From the NCBI GenBank assembly GCA_902624655.1, contig CACNYJ010000004.1:66578-130577 (forward strand): a stretch of DNA of 64,000 nt, given 5' to 3'. A program made the translations under genes and the position numbers. The notes under the pieces were generated by a model. It made no database searches. It was not told where the DNA came from and saw nothing but the letters and a program-made list of their open reading frames with translations. This DNA comes from an uncultured Thiothrix sp. GTDB taxonomy: Bacteria; Pseudomonadota; Gammaproteobacteria; Poriferisulfidales; GCA-002705445. The stretch's first letter is position 1. Every line of letters starts with the position of its first letter. Positions 45,518 to 56,242 of this stretch are shown here, piece by piece.

Positions 45518-46209
45518 GATTAGGACTAGTTGTTGATTTAGATAAATGTGTTGGTTGCAATGCTTGCGCTATTGCTTGTAAGCAATGGAACACTTCAGGT
45601 ACATCTGGCTCTTTAACTGATTATAGACCTTATGGGCCAGATCCAAGCGGAGTTTTTTTTAACAGAATTAGACATTATGAAACTGGAAATTATCCAGAGA
45701 ATAAAACGGTTCACTTCCCAATGTCATGTATGCATTGTGAGGATGCAGCTTGCGTTACCGTATGCCCGACCGGTGCTTCTTATAAAAGAGAGGAAGACGG
45801 TATTGTTTTAGTTGATCCTGAAAAGTGCATGGGTTGTAACTATTGTGCCTGGGCTTGTCCATATGGAGCAAGAGAACTGGATAGAGAAGAAGGTATAATG
45901 AAAAAATGTACTTTATGTGTTGATAGAATTTATGATGAAAATCTACCTAAATCTGAGAGAAAACCAGCTTGCGTTATGACATGCCCCACTACTGCTAGAT
46001 ATTTTGGTGACTTTGATGACCCAGAATCAGAAGTGTCTGTTGTCTCAAGAAAAAGAGAAGGACAAGAATTATTTCCTGAGCTTGGATATAAGCCCGTTAA
46101 TAAATATCTATCTCCTAGAAATAAAGTCGAAATTGATCAACATGATGTTGTTGAACCAGATCTTGTTCGTAAAGTAAAAGATTGGGTTAATAAAGTTGTT
46201 GAATTATAA
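45514..46209 (+). CDS. soeB: Sulfite dehydrogenase, iron-sulfur subunit (SoeB)
   Basis: A 231-residue ferredoxin-type subunit with four [4Fe-4S] Cys sets: CVGCNACAIAC, CMHCEDAACVTVC, CMGCNYCAWAC, and CTLC with CVMTC. This is the DmsB/PsrB/SoeB electron conduit between the Mo-subunit and the membrane anchor. It overlaps soeA by four bases. No signal peptide. SoeB in this operon rather than DmsB by context. Confidence 0.9.
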   Translation: MRLGLVVDLDKCVGCNACAIACKQWNTSGTSGSLTDYRPYGPDPSGVFFNRIRHYETGNYPENKTVHFPMSCMHCEDAACVTVCPTGASYKREEDGIVLVDPEKCMGCNYCAWACPYGARELDREEGIMKKCTLCVDRIYDENLPKSERKPACVMTCPTTARYFGDFDDPESEVSVVSRKREGQELFPELGYKPVNKYLSPRNKVEIDQHDVVEPDLVRKVKDWVNKVVEL

Positions 46210-46223
46210 ATAGAGGTTAAGAT

Positions 46224-47177
46224 ATGCATCCAGCTTTTTCAGTTATTTTCTTTACGGTTACATCAGGCGCTGGTTACGGTTTAATAGCTTTATTATGCCT
46301 ATTTAACTTTTTGTATTTTGGAATGCTTTTTGACAAAACAAATTTTTTAATTTTTTCTGGTGTAAGTGTAGCTCTTTTCACAATGGGTCTAATATCATCA
46401 ACTTTCCATCTTGCAAACCCAAAAAATGCATGGAGAGCATTTATGAGATTCAGAACTTCATGGCTGGCAAGAGAAGGGTTGTTAGCAATATTATTCTATC
46501 CAACATTATTCTTGTATTTAATTTTAGTATATTTCGATTTTTATAAAGATTATTTCTTATTAATGCAGTTATATAGCATTTATATTTTTTTCTTTGCAAT
46601 TGTAATTATTTACTGCACTGGCATGATTTATGCCTGCTTAAAAACTATTCCACAATGGAACACTATCTGGACACCAATAAATTATATTACTATCGGCGTT
46701 TATTTAGGTAGTTTGATATTCTTCTTATTACTTAGCATAAATGAATATAATATTAACCCGTACAAACCAATACTTCTAATTGTTATTTCGTTAGCTTTTA
46801 TTACTAAGTTTTCCTATTATCTGAGTATTAAAGGACCTCGTCATGGTATAGGCCAAGCAACAAATGCTGCCATTAAATTAAAGGATACGAATGTAAGACT
46901 TCTTGATGTAGGACATACCGGCGGAACATTTTTAACTGATGAATTTGGATACAATGTTGCAGAAAGAAAATTATCGAAAATAAAATGGTTTTCAATTTTT
47001 TCTGGTTTTTTTGTTCCATTTTTTTTAATTTACACATACAGCTATCTATTTGATAACATAGTTTTATGCATATTTGCAGTTGTTCTCTCATTTATCGGTA
47101 TGATTGCAGAAAGATGGTTGTTTTTTGCTCAAGCAAAACATGTTGTAAACTTGTATCATGGATCGCAACAATGTTAG
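46224..47177 (+). CDS. soeC: Sulfite dehydrogenase, membrane anchor (SoeC)
   Basis: A 317-residue DmsC/NrfD-like integral membrane protein with about eight helices, expected to anchor SoeAB to the cytoplasmic face of the inner membrane and pass electrons to quinone. Conserved HPAFSVIFFTVTSGAGYGL at the N terminus and GLISSTFHLANPKNAWRAF resemble DmsC-type anchors. Starts 14 bases after soeB. Confidence 0.9.
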   Translation: MHPAFSVIFFTVTSGAGYGLIALLCLFNFLYFGMLFDKTNFLIFSGVSVALFTMGLISSTFHLANPKNAWRAFMRFRTSWLAREGLLAILFYPTLFLYLILVYFDFYKDYFLLMQLYSIYIFFFAIVIIYCTGMIYACLKTIPQWNTIWTPINYITIGVYLGSLIFFLLLSINEYNINPYKPILLIVISLAFITKFSYYLSIKGPRHGIGQATNAAIKLKDTNVRLLDVGHTGGTFLTDEFGYNVAERKLSKIKWFSIFSGFFVPFFLIYTYSYLFDNIVLCIFAVVLSFIGMIAERWLFFAQAKHVVNLYHGSQQC

Positions 47178-47184
47178 AGGTTAT

Positions 47185-47262
47185 ATGAAAAAGAGTCATA
47201 ATTGGATATTTTTTTATTATGGAGCTGTATATATTATTATTATGCTGGTAGTTTTTTTATGA
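47185..47262 (+). CDS. Tiny hydrophobic peptide, candidate SoeC-linked
   Basis: A 25-codon frame (MKKSHNWIFFYYGAVYIIIML and four more residues) with an AGAGG site at 47176-47180 directly overlapping the soeC stop. It encodes one possible membrane segment with positive residues at the N terminus. Its stop overlaps the next start in an ATGA. Too short to be called from similarity; AT-rich DNA often encodes such peptides by chance, so this is tentative. Confidence 0.4.
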   Translation: MKKSHNWIFFYYGAVYIIIMLVVFL

Positions 47263-47336
47263 GCTGGCTAATCATTACATACGCTATTATTTACTTTGTT
47301 TTATTTGCAAAAATAATTTTTCTTTTGGTTCAATAG
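47259..47336 (+). CDS. Tiny hydrophobic peptide, coupled to the previous one
   Basis: A second 25-codon frame (MSWLIITYAIIYFVLFAKII plus five residues) that starts four bases before the end of the first, in an ATGA arrangement. It encodes one hydrophobic helix with one Lys. No independent ribosome site is clear, so translation would depend on coupling. Tentative for the same reason. Confidence 0.35.
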   Translation: MSWLIITYAIIYFVLFAKIIFLLVQ

Positions 47337-47347
47337 GCTAAATATTT

Positions 47348-47746
47348 ATGTTATACGTTAAACTATTTTCAGTTTCTTTATTCACTTTTTTAATTTTAGA
47401 TGCAATTTGGCTTGGTTTTGTGGCTAGGAACTTTTATGCGAAATATTTAGCAGCATATTTAACTGATAATGTTATATGGCTATCAGCGATCATTTTTTAT
47501 ATTATTTTTAATATAGGTTTACTAATATTTGTTATTTTGCCATCTATAGAGAAAAACTCATATAGCACGCTTATTTTGTACTCGATTTTATATGGACTTG
47601 TAACCTATGCTACGTATGATCTAACAAATTATGCAACTATCAAAGATTGGCCATTTGCAGTAACCATTGTTGACATAATTTGGGGGATGTTTGTAGCTCT
47701 TGCTTCCTCTTCAGCAGCATTTTTTTTCCATAAATATTTTGTATAG
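47348..47746 (+). CDS. DUF2177 family membrane protein
   Basis: A 132-residue protein with four membrane segments. Conserved FLILDAIWLGFVARNFY near the N terminus and ATYDLTNYATIKDWP and VDIIWGMFVA near residue 88-115 match DUF2177. Function unknown. It begins 11 bases after the tiny peptides and could belong to the soe transcription unit. Confidence 0.82.
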   Translation: MLYVKLFSVSLFTFLILDAIWLGFVARNFYAKYLAAYLTDNVIWLSAIIFYIIFNIGLLIFVILPSIEKNSYSTLILYSILYGLVTYATYDLTNYATIKDWPFAVTIVDIIWGMFVALASSSAAFFFHKYFV

Positions 47747-47826
47747 CGCTTAACATAGGGGTTTGTGTCTATTTTTTTTAGAATAAGCTCTTGCCAAGAA
47801 TGGCATAAGTAAGTATTATTTTTCAT

Positions 47827-48153
47827 ATGAGAATATTCTTTATAACTTTATTATTAACAGCTTCTAATGCTTTTGCCTTTGATACAAATTCAAGTAAATC
47901 TGAAGGTTATCTGATATGTTCTGAATCAAGCAAGAAAAGTAATTTAATACATAATCGTAAAAAAAATCTTTCAACATCTAAATATATTAATTGTTTAGAC
48001 AAGTCAAAAAAAATTGCTAAAGAAAAGAAAGTTACAACACCTGACAAAAATGTAAACCTTGGCGCTGCCGTTATTTTGAATCCAGTTGGAGCAGCCTATT
48101 GGTTAATTAATAAAGCTATAAATACCGGTGTTGATAAAACAATAAATAGATAA
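47827..48153 (+). CDS. Small exported protein
   Basis: A 108-residue protein with a signal peptide (MRIFFITLLLTASNAFA, cleavage after residue 17). The mature part is basic with two Cys (YLICSES and YINCLDK) and a GAAVILNPVGAAYWLINKAIN stretch near the C terminus. No known domain recognised. Separate from the ABC operon by 37 bases. Confidence 0.65.
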   Translation: MRIFFITLLLTASNAFAFDTNSSKSEGYLICSESSKKSNLIHNRKKNLSTSKYINCLDKSKKIAKEKKVTTPDKNVNLGAAVILNPVGAAYWLINKAINTGVDKTINR

Positions 48154-48190
48154 CAAATATTCAAAATAAAGTCGAACGCTACAAATCAAT

Positions 48191-48910
48191 ATGATCGAAA
48201 TTAAAAATTTATATAAAAATTACGATGATATTACAGTTGTTGATAATTTATCTTTAAAAATTGAAAAAGGAGAAGTTCTTGGTTTTCTTGGTCCAAACGG
48301 AGCAGGTAAATCAACAACTATGAAAATGGTTACAGGTTTTATTGAGCCCACAAGTGGTGAAATAAATATAAAAAATCTCAATATTAAAGATTGTTCAATA
48401 GAAGTTAAAAAACTAATTGGTTATCTCCCTGAGGGTGCTCCACAGTATGGTGAAATGATCGTCATAGATTTTCTGTATTTTATTGCGAAAATTAGAGGTT
48501 TACAAAAAAATAAAATAATGGACGCAATTAATAGGGTAATTGAAAATTTATCTTTGCAAGATGTAATTAATAAAAGAATTGAGTATTTATCAAAAGGTTT
48601 TAAAAGAAGAGTTGGAATTGCGCAAGCAATTATTCATGATCCGCAAATTCTTATAATGGATGAGCCAACAGACGGTTTGGACCCGAATCAAAAATATGAC
48701 GTTCGCGAGCTTATTAAAAAAATATCTTCAGATAAAACAATTATTATTTCAACGCATATCTTGGAAGAAGTAGAAGCGGTATGCACTAGGGCTGCTATTA
48801 TATCGAAAGGAAAATTACTTTTTGATGATACCCCAAAAAATCTTAAAGAGTCTGGAGAAGGGAACTTGGACGATGTTTTTAGAAGCATAACCATGGGGAG
48901 CTCCAGTTAG
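48191..48910 (+). CDS. ABC transporter ATP-binding protein (GldA-like)
   Basis: A 239-residue ABC ATPase. Walker A GPNGAGKST is at residues 35-43. The signature reads YLSKGFKRRVGIAQA, then Walker B ILIMDEPTDGLDP. With the following ABC-2 permease, a large GldG-like protein and a DUF4340-like protein it forms a Gld-type exporter cluster. This type also occurs in bacteria without gliding; the cargo is not known. Confidence 0.9.
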   Translation: MIEIKNLYKNYDDITVVDNLSLKIEKGEVLGFLGPNGAGKSTTMKMVTGFIEPTSGEINIKNLNIKDCSIEVKKLIGYLPEGAPQYGEMIVIDFLYFIAKIRGLQKNKIMDAINRVIENLSLQDVINKRIEYLSKGFKRRVGIAQAIIHDPQILIMDEPTDGLDPNQKYDVRELIKKISSDKTIIISTHILEEVEAVCTRAAIISKGKLLFDDTPKNLKESGEGNLDDVFRSITMGSSS

Positions 48911-49645
48911 ATGTATAACATTGGCATAATTTTTAAACGTGAGCTCTCTTCATATTTTTCAACGCCGATTGCCTACGTTTTTTTAGTAATATTTTTATTA
49001 TTATCCGGCTCATTAACTTTTTATATGGGTGGCTTTTACGAAAGAGGCCAAGCTGATTTATTACCTTTTTTTAGTTTTCATCCTTGGTTATATTTATTCT
49101 TAGTGCCGGCAATTTCAATGAAACTTTGGGCTGAAGAGAGAAAATCAGGAACTATCGAGTTGATTCTAACCTTACCCGTAAGCGTTAGTGAGGTTGTAAT
49201 TGGGAAATATTTAGCAGCATGGTTCTTCATAGTACTTGCATTAGTATTGACTTTTCCGATTTGGATAACAGTCAATTATTTAGGCTCTCCAGATAATGGA
49301 GCGATTCTATCTGGATATTTAGGAAGTTTATTGATGTCAGGAGGTTTTCTTGCCATTGGATCATGCATGTCCTCAACAACTCAAAACCAAGTTATTGCTT
49401 TCATAATATCAGTGGTCGTTTGCTTTATTTTTTTATTAAGTGGGACTAATTTAGTTCTGGATTTTTTTAATACTTGGCTCCCTCAGGGCGCAGTTGATGC
49501 TATTGCCTCATTGAGCTTCCTATCGCATTTCTCGTCATTAAGTAAAGGTGTTATAGATTTAAGAGACTTTATCTATTACTTCTCTTTGATTGGGGTATGG
49601 TTATACATAAATATTGAATTAGTTAATATGAAAAAAGGTGGATAA
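48911..49645 (+). CDS. ABC-2 type permease (GldF-like)
   Basis: A 244-residue integral membrane protein with six membrane segments, starting directly at the end of the ATPase gene. The ELSSYFSTPIAYVFLVIFLLLSG N-terminal region and WAEERKSGTIELILTLPVS loop are typical of the ABC-2/GldF permease family. Probably transports an envelope component together with GldA. Confidence 0.9.
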   Translation: MYNIGIIFKRELSSYFSTPIAYVFLVIFLLLSGSLTFYMGGFYERGQADLLPFFSFHPWLYLFLVPAISMKLWAEERKSGTIELILTLPVSVSEVVIGKYLAAWFFIVLALVLTFPIWITVNYLGSPDNGAILSGYLGSLLMSGGFLAIGSCMSSTTQNQVIAFIISVVVCFIFLLSGTNLVLDFFNTWLPQGAVDAIASLSFLSHFSSLSKGVIDLRDFIYYFSLIGVWLYINIELVNMKKGG

Positions 49646-49646
49646 T

Positions 49647-51401
49647 TTGATTTCAGAAAAGAATAAATCAAAACTTCAAATATTTTTAATAATTATTGGT
49701 TTTATATTATTTATTATGCTTTCTAATAATATTTTTAAAGGTTTTCGCTTCGATTTGACAGAAAATAAATTATATACCTTAGGTGAGGGAACTTATAATA
49801 TTATAAATAAAATAGAGAATGATCTTGTTTTAAATTATTATTTTTCGGATAGCCTAACTCAAGAAGATAATTATTTAAGGGCATACTCAAAGCGAATAAA
49901 AGAGTTACTAGAGGAATATGCATTAAGATCTAAAGGCAAGATTAAACTTAATATTATAGATCCAGTACCTTTTTCTGATGATGAAGATGACGCAATGAAA
50001 TACGGTTTACAAGGCGTACCATCAAAGACACAAGGCGAGAATATATTTTTTGGTTTGGTTGCTTCTAATCGTTATGACAGCTATGAAGTAATAAAGTTTT
50101 TTGATCCTGGTAAAGAAGCTTTTATAGAATATGAAATTACAAAAGTTATTTATAGTTTGCTTGGTTTGAAAAAACCGAGTATTGGGGTAATGACATCTTT
50201 ACCAATGTTTGGTGGATATAATTTTACTAGAAATGAACCAACTCCAGAGTGGGCATTAATTCAACAGTTAAAACCATTATTTGATGTAGCTTTAATAGAT
50301 AATAAAACAGAAAGCTTTGATAATTTCGATATATTATTTATAGCACACCCAAAGAAATTATCTCCAGATGATAAAAAGAAAGTATTAAATTTTTATGAAA
50401 GCAAGGGTAAAGTTATGTTGCTTTATGACGTTTACTCAGAAGCGGACCCAGAATTTCAAGATCCCAGTCTACCTCCGCAAGGTGGCGGTATTCAATCATC
50501 AGACTTTAAAGAACTATTAGATAAGATAGGAGTCAAAATTGATACAGCGAAAGTATTACTAGATAGGAAATACGCAATTCCAGTTACTTCTGCAAACTCA
50601 GAAAGGCCTATTAGGCACGCAGCGATTTTGAGCTTTCCCAAAAAAGCATTCAGCCAAGATTATAATATCACAAAAAAACTAAATTCTGTCACATCAGCAT
50701 ATTCAGGAATAATAGAAAACACTAACATAGAAAATAAATTTGTATCCTTAATATCTTCTAGCGATGATTCATCAATCTCGAAAAGAAATGTTTTTAGATA
50801 TATGCCAGATCCTACAATTCTTCTCGATAACTATAAGCCAGAAGCCAAATTGAATACCTATGCTGCATTAATTGAAAACAATGGAAAGCAAGCTATAGTT
50901 GTTGCGGATTCAGATTTAACTGCTAATTATTTATGGGTAAGAGTTCAAGATTTTTATGGCGAACAAGTTTTAGTCCCTTGGGCAAGTAACGGTGATTTTA
51001 TTATTAACTCCCTGGACTATTTATCAGGCGGTAATACTCTTGCGAGTATTACCAACAGGGAATCATTCTCAAGACCTTTTCAAGTTGTAGATGATCTTAA
51101 ACTTGCTGCCGAGAATAAATTTCGTGTTGAGGAAAATAGACTTCAGAAAAAATTAGCCCAATTACAAAGTAAGTTTGATGGTACTGAATTGAATGATAAG
51201 AATAGCTCTGACTATAACCTTTTTCAACAAGATTTATTAAAGGTTAGAAAAGAACTAAGGGATGTTCGTAGAAATTTAAATAAAGATATTGACAATCTTG
51301 GTTCAACTCTAAAATTTATAAATATTTTCTTAATGCCAATATTACTTAGTATTTTAATTATTTTATTTTCTTATTATCGAAAAAAACAAAAGATTAAATG
51401 A
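49647..51401 (+). CDS. GldG-like ABC transporter auxiliary protein
   Basis: A 584-residue protein with a membrane segment at each end and a large periplasmic part of the GldG/DUF7088 ABC-type type (FRFDLTENKLYTL near residue 34, LGLKKPSIGVMTSLPMFG, PWASNGDFIINSLDYLSGG). The start is the TTG at 49647 with AGGTGG at 49636-49641; a GTG at 49638 is also in frame but has a poorer position. It is separated from the permease gene by one base and overlaps the next gene by four. Confidence 0.85.
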   Translation: MISEKNKSKLQIFLIIIGFILFIMLSNNIFKGFRFDLTENKLYTLGEGTYNIINKIENDLVLNYYFSDSLTQEDNYLRAYSKRIKELLEEYALRSKGKIKLNIIDPVPFSDDEDDAMKYGLQGVPSKTQGENIFFGLVASNRYDSYEVIKFFDPGKEAFIEYEITKVIYSLLGLKKPSIGVMTSLPMFGGYNFTRNEPTPEWALIQQLKPLFDVALIDNKTESFDNFDILFIAHPKKLSPDDKKKVLNFYESKGKVMLLYDVYSEADPEFQDPSLPPQGGGIQSSDFKELLDKIGVKIDTAKVLLDRKYAIPVTSANSERPIRHAAILSFPKKAFSQDYNITKKLNSVTSAYSGIIENTNIENKFVSLISSSDDSSISKRNVFRYMPDPTILLDNYKPEAKLNTYAALIENNGKQAIVVADSDLTANYLWVRVQDFYGEQVLVPWASNGDFIINSLDYLSGGNTLASITNRESFSRPFQVVDDLKLAAENKFRVEENRLQKKLAQLQSKFDGTELNDKNSSDYNLFQQDLLKVRKELRDVRRNLNKDIDNLGSTLKFINIFLMPILLSILIILFSYYRKKQKIK

Positions 51402-52303
51402 AAAAATTAATTACACTTATTCTTCTTCTTGCTATTTTAGTAGTAGCGAATTTTATATTTAATGACGAATCTTCTAAGATAAAAAAAGATATGCAAACTC
51501 TTGCAGAGGCAATTGATCTATCAGGCCAAGTAATATCAATCGAAATAAATAATAATGGAGAAACTTTGAAAATGGTAGATAAGTCTTTTGTTGGGTATCC
51601 AAAGTCAAACTCTTGCTTTGGTATTGAAAAAATAAATCTTTATTGTGCTGACGAAAAAAAAATTAATCTATTTAATAAATTCCTTAATAATTATATTAAA
51701 GACATATACGAGAACACAGAAGAAAATATTAATAGACTTGGGTTTAATGACAAAAATAATGAAATCTCGATAATAATCAAGACGGATAACAACAAGAGTA
51801 ATAGAAAAACCTTATTTTTTGGAAATATTAATAATTTTAGTGAAGTATATGTTCTGCAAAGTAATAAAATCTATAAAGTTAATTTTTTAGATGGAATATT
51901 TAATATTGATACTAAATTTTGGATTGACAAGTCAAAACCGATTATTTCTCTTTTAGAAAGTGATGAATTTGACATAAAAATTAGCAAGGGCTCGTCAGAT
52001 AAATTCTCTTTATGTGAATTATTAAAACACAAAGACCTTGTGATGAAGCCAGAAAATTCAATATTGAGAAACTCATTTATTGATTTGTATGCTTCAGATG
52101 TACTTACTTTACAGGAATCAAAAATTCGCAGTGAAGCTGAATTTCTTTTAACTCTAAGAATTCTCAGTAGTAATAAAAAAGCTTATATAAGAATGTGGAG
52201 AAGAGATTATTTAGTTTATATGGCTTTTGCAAATAATTCACAAGATGTTTTTGTAATTCCAAGCTCGGTTTATGACAATATAAATAGTTACTGCGAAAAA
52301 TAG
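51398..52303 (+). CDS. DUF4340-like periplasmic protein
   Basis: A 301-residue protein with an N-terminal membrane anchor (residues 4-19) and a periplasmic part in which beta-rich segments repeat. In Gld-type clusters the fourth gene usually encodes a DUF4340 protein; the placement and general layout fit, but the sequence is diverged and the domain call rests on context. Converges on trxB with a 1-base gap. Confidence 0.6.
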   Translation: MKKLITLILLLAILVVANFIFNDESSKIKKDMQTLAEAIDLSGQVISIEINNNGETLKMVDKSFVGYPKSNSCFGIEKINLYCADEKKINLFNKFLNNYIKDIYENTEENINRLGFNDKNNEISIIIKTDNNKSNRKTLFFGNINNFSEVYVLQSNKIYKVNFLDGIFNIDTKFWIDKSKPIISLLESDEFDIKISKGSSDKFSLCELLKHKDLVMKPENSILRNSFIDLYASDVLTLQESKIRSEAEFLLTLRILSSNKKAYIRMWRRDYLVYMAFANNSQDVFVIPSSVYDNINSYCEK

Positions 52304-52304
52304 C

Positions 52305-53237
<933 letters not shown>

Positions 53238-53402
53238 TTAATATGGTTCCTTTAAGATTGCGATGTTTGTATGTATCAATAACGTTAATATTTAGGCTAA
53301 ATATAGTATAATCAAACCTAAAAAGGAAGATGAAAAAAACTTATTTTGTTCAAATTCCTTTATTATAAATTTAGCTTGTATTTTAAGTTATAGAGAGATA
53401 AT

Positions 53403-55616
53403 TTGAAAATCAGTAAACATAAAAAAACAAGCGGGAAATCTAACAAAAAAGTTTTATCCCAAACCTTAAAAGAAGCAATTTTATTACTTTCTTTTTCAAT
53501 TTCTTCATACATATATCTTACATTAACAACTTATCATAAAGACGACAAAAGCTGGATTAATTCATCGTCAGAAGAGCTTAAAAATTTAGGTGGTCTTTTT
53601 GGATCTTATCTGAGCGAAACATTATATTTTATTTTTGGGATAGCATCGTTTCTTGTTCCATTACTACTAATATTTATTGCCGTTATGGTATATAACAAAC
53701 ACAATCCAAATGATGATGATAATAATACAACAAGATATTTTGGTTTTTTTCTTTTTTTATTTTCTTCATGCTCACTTCTTAGTATTCACACTGTAAACAA
53801 AAAACTTGAAGCTGGGTCAGGAGGTTTTATTGGAGATTTCTCAGGTTCAATCTTGATTACAAATCTTGGTTTAGTTGGCTCAACCATATTACTGGTATTC
53901 TTTTTTATTATAGGGTTATCTATATGGCTTAAATTAAAATGGATAGAGATATTTGAATTAGTCGGTGGTTTTACTTTGCTTATTTTAAATAATATTTTTA
54001 AATTGATTAAAAATATACCTTCATTAATTTTTTCAGAAAAAAATAAGGATTTAGAAAAAAAAGATTTAGAATTTAAGAGAAAGCTAGAAAAATTAAAAAA
54101 AGTAGAGGATATAAAAATTGAACCTGAAGTAAAAGTAACGAATATTTCAGATAGGGTTGAAAAAGAAAAACAATTTCAATTATTTGAATCAAGTTCATCC
54201 GGAAAAATTCCGCCGCTAAGCCTTTTAAATGATACGATAGAAGAAAGCCATTCGTATAACGAGGAGACACTAAAAACCTTATCAAAATTAGTTGAAATAA
54301 AGCTTGAAGATTATGGAGTTAGAGTCAATGTCGTTGGCGTGAACCAAGGCCCGGTTATAACAAGATTTGAATTAGAACCTGAAGCAGGAGTAAAAGCTGG
54401 AAAGATCACTAATCTTTCAAAAGATTTAGCTCGTGCGCTTTCAGTATCGAATGTAAGAGTTGTAGAAGTTATTCCTGGAAAAAATGTAATTGGCATCGAA
54501 ATCCCGAATGAAAATAAACAAATAGTGAGACTAGCAGAAATAATTCGAACTGATGCCTTTGAAAAATTCCCTTCAAAGCTGACAATTGGTTTAGGAAAAG
54601 ATATTTCAGGTTTGCCAGTAATGGCAGATTTATCTAAAATGCCACATCTCTTAGTTGCTGGAACAACGGGCTCTGGAAAATCTGTAGCTATTAATTCAAT
54701 GATTTTAAGTTTAATTTATAAATCAAGCTCAGAAGATGTAAGAATGATTATGATTGATCCAAAAATGCTAGAGCTTGGAATTTATGATGGAATTCCGCAT
54801 CTTTTGACCCCAGTAGTAACTGATATGAATTTAGCCGCAAACGCATTAATGTGGTGTGTTAAAGAAATGGAGCGAAGATATAAACTTTTAGCAAAATTTG
54901 GAGTAAGAACAATTGAAAGTTTTAACAAACAAATTGCAATTGATGATTCAAACGAGGAAGATCGTTTGCCACAGATTGTAATCATCGTAGATGAATTTGC
55001 AGATCTTTTTTTTGTTGTTGGAAAAAGAGTTGAAGAATTAATTGCCAGATTAGCACAAAAAGCAAGAGCTGCTGGGATACATTTGATACTTGCAACACAA
55101 AGACCTTCTGTAGATGTAATTACAGGATTAATAAAAGCAAATATTCCTTCAAGAATTGCGTTTCAGGTATCTTCTAAAACCGACTCAAGAGTTATCTTAG
55201 ACCAGGCAGGCGCAGAAAATTTACTAGGCGATGGTGATATGCTTTATCTTCAAAGTGGAAGTATTACACCTGAAAGAATTCATGGTGCGTATGTATCTGA
55301 TAAAGAAGTAAAGGATGTAATAAATTATTTAAAAGCAGGAACAGAAAATGAGTATCTTGATGAGATTGTTGATGAATCAAATAATAATGACTTGAAAAAA
55401 CTATATTCTGATAACGATGACGATGATGATGAACTATATAAGGACGCTGTAGCAATAGTTATTGAGAGTGAGAAGGCATCAATATCTTATTTACAAAGAA
55501 AGCTAAAAATTGGATATAACAGAGCAGCAAGAATGATAGAAAAAATGGAAGAAATGGGAATAGTGACAGCAATACAAAAAAACGGAACAAGAAATGTTAT
55601 TAAATCAAATTCTTAA
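53403..55616 (+). CDS. ftsK: DNA translocase FtsK
   Basis: A 737-residue chromosome-segregation and division ATPase. Four membrane segments lie in the first 200 residues, then a short charged linker (about 205-270; much shorter than in E. coli), and an ATPase motor with Walker [11 protein letters not shown] near residue 419 and Walker [13 protein letters not shown] near 523. The C-terminal winged-helix gamma domain ([27 protein letters not shown] region) binds KOPS sequences. The start is a TTG at 53403. Confidence 0.95.
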   Translation: MKISKHKKTSGKSNKKVLSQTLKEAILLLSFSISSYIYLTLTTYHKDDKSWINSSSEELKNLGGLFGSYLSETLYFIFGIASFLVPLLLIFIAVMVYNKHNPNDDDNNTTRYFGFFLFLFSSCSLLSIHTVNKKLEAGSGGFIGDFSGSILITNLGLVGSTILLVFFFIIGLSIWLKLKWIEIFELVGGFTLLILNNIFKLIKNIPSLIFSEKNKDLEKKDLEFKRKLEKLKKVEDIKIEPEVKVTNISDRVEKEKQFQLFESSSSGKIPPLSLLNDTIEESHSYNEETLKTLSKLVEIKLEDYGVRVNVVGVNQGPVITRFELEPEAGVKAGKITNLSKDLARALSVSNVRVVEVIPGKNVIGIEIPNENKQIVRLAEIIRTDAFEKFPSKLTIGLGKDISGLPVMADLSKMPHLLVAGTTGSGKSVAINSMILSLIYKSSSEDVRMIMIDPKMLELGIYDGIPHLLTPVVTDMNLAANALMWCVKEMERRYKLLAKFGVRTIESFNKQIAIDDSNEEDRLPQIVIIVDEFADLFFVVGKRVEELIARLAQKARAAGIHLILATQRPSVDVITGLIKANIPSRIAFQVSSKTDSRVILDQAGAENLLGDGDMLYLQSGSITPERIHGAYVSDKEVKDVINYLKAGTENEYLDEIVDESNNNDLKKLYSDNDDDDDELYKDAVAIVIESEKASISYLQRKLKIGYNRAARMIEKMEEMGIVTAIQKNGTRNVIKSNS

Positions 55617-56229
55617 AAAGAACAATTACTTTATATTAGCTTTATTTCTTCTATTAAGCTCAGTGGTAAAATCAAATACAAACTTTGATTATTTTGATTA
55701 CATTGATAATTTACAATCTTTTTCTGCTACATTTAGTCAATATACTTATGACGAAAATGACAATCTTATTAAAAAGAGTAATGGAAATATTACTTACAAA
55801 AAAAAATCTAAATATATTTTAGAGTATATTAATCCTAATAAAATTAAGTTTATATCAGATGGTCAGTTTCTTACTACTTATGATGAAGATCTTGAACAAG
55901 TCATAATTCAAAGTCTAGGGAATAGCTCAAATCAAAATATTGTAAATATTATGACAAATAAAAAAATTATAGATAATAATTTTGATATGAAATCATACTC
56001 AGTTAACGGAGAAAATCATATAAAATTCACCCCTAAATCAAAAGAAGCGAAGAGGAACATTTTTTTATTAGTAATCAAAAATAATAAAATAATGAAAATA
56101 TCATTTATGAATGATTTTGAACAAAGTGTTACAATGAACTTTAGTAATTTTAAAAAAAACCAAAAATTTCTAGATTCTCTATTTAATATAGATTACCCAG
56201 AAAATTTTGATGTAATTATCGATAAATAA
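55594..56229 (+). CDS. lolA: Outer-membrane lipoprotein carrier protein LolA
   Basis: A 211-residue periplasmic chaperone carrying lipoproteins to LolB. An N-terminal signal peptide (about residues 10-27, ending VVKS) is followed by the LolA half-barrel, with [14 protein letters not shown] and [21 protein letters not shown]. The start lies 23 bases inside the ftsK end. Position after ftsK is the conserved gammaproteobacterial one. Confidence 0.9.
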   Translation: MLLNQILKKNNYFILALFLLLSSVVKSNTNFDYFDYIDNLQSFSATFSQYTYDENDNLIKKSNGNITYKKKSKYILEYINPNKIKFISDGQFLTTYDEDLEQVIIQSLGNSSNQNIVNIMTNKKIIDNNFDMKSYSVNGENHIKFTPKSKEAKRNIFLLVIKNNKIMKISFMNDFEQSVTMNFSNFKKNQKFLDSLFNIDYPENFDVIIDK

Positions 56230-56242
56230 AATAGGAGAAAAT

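Noticed and set aside
47747..47826. Hairpin TGCCA-AGAA-TGGCA before the exported-protein gene
   Set aside because: The stem is only five bases, the outer pairing is interrupted, and no T-run follows directly, so neither terminator nor riboswitch is supported.
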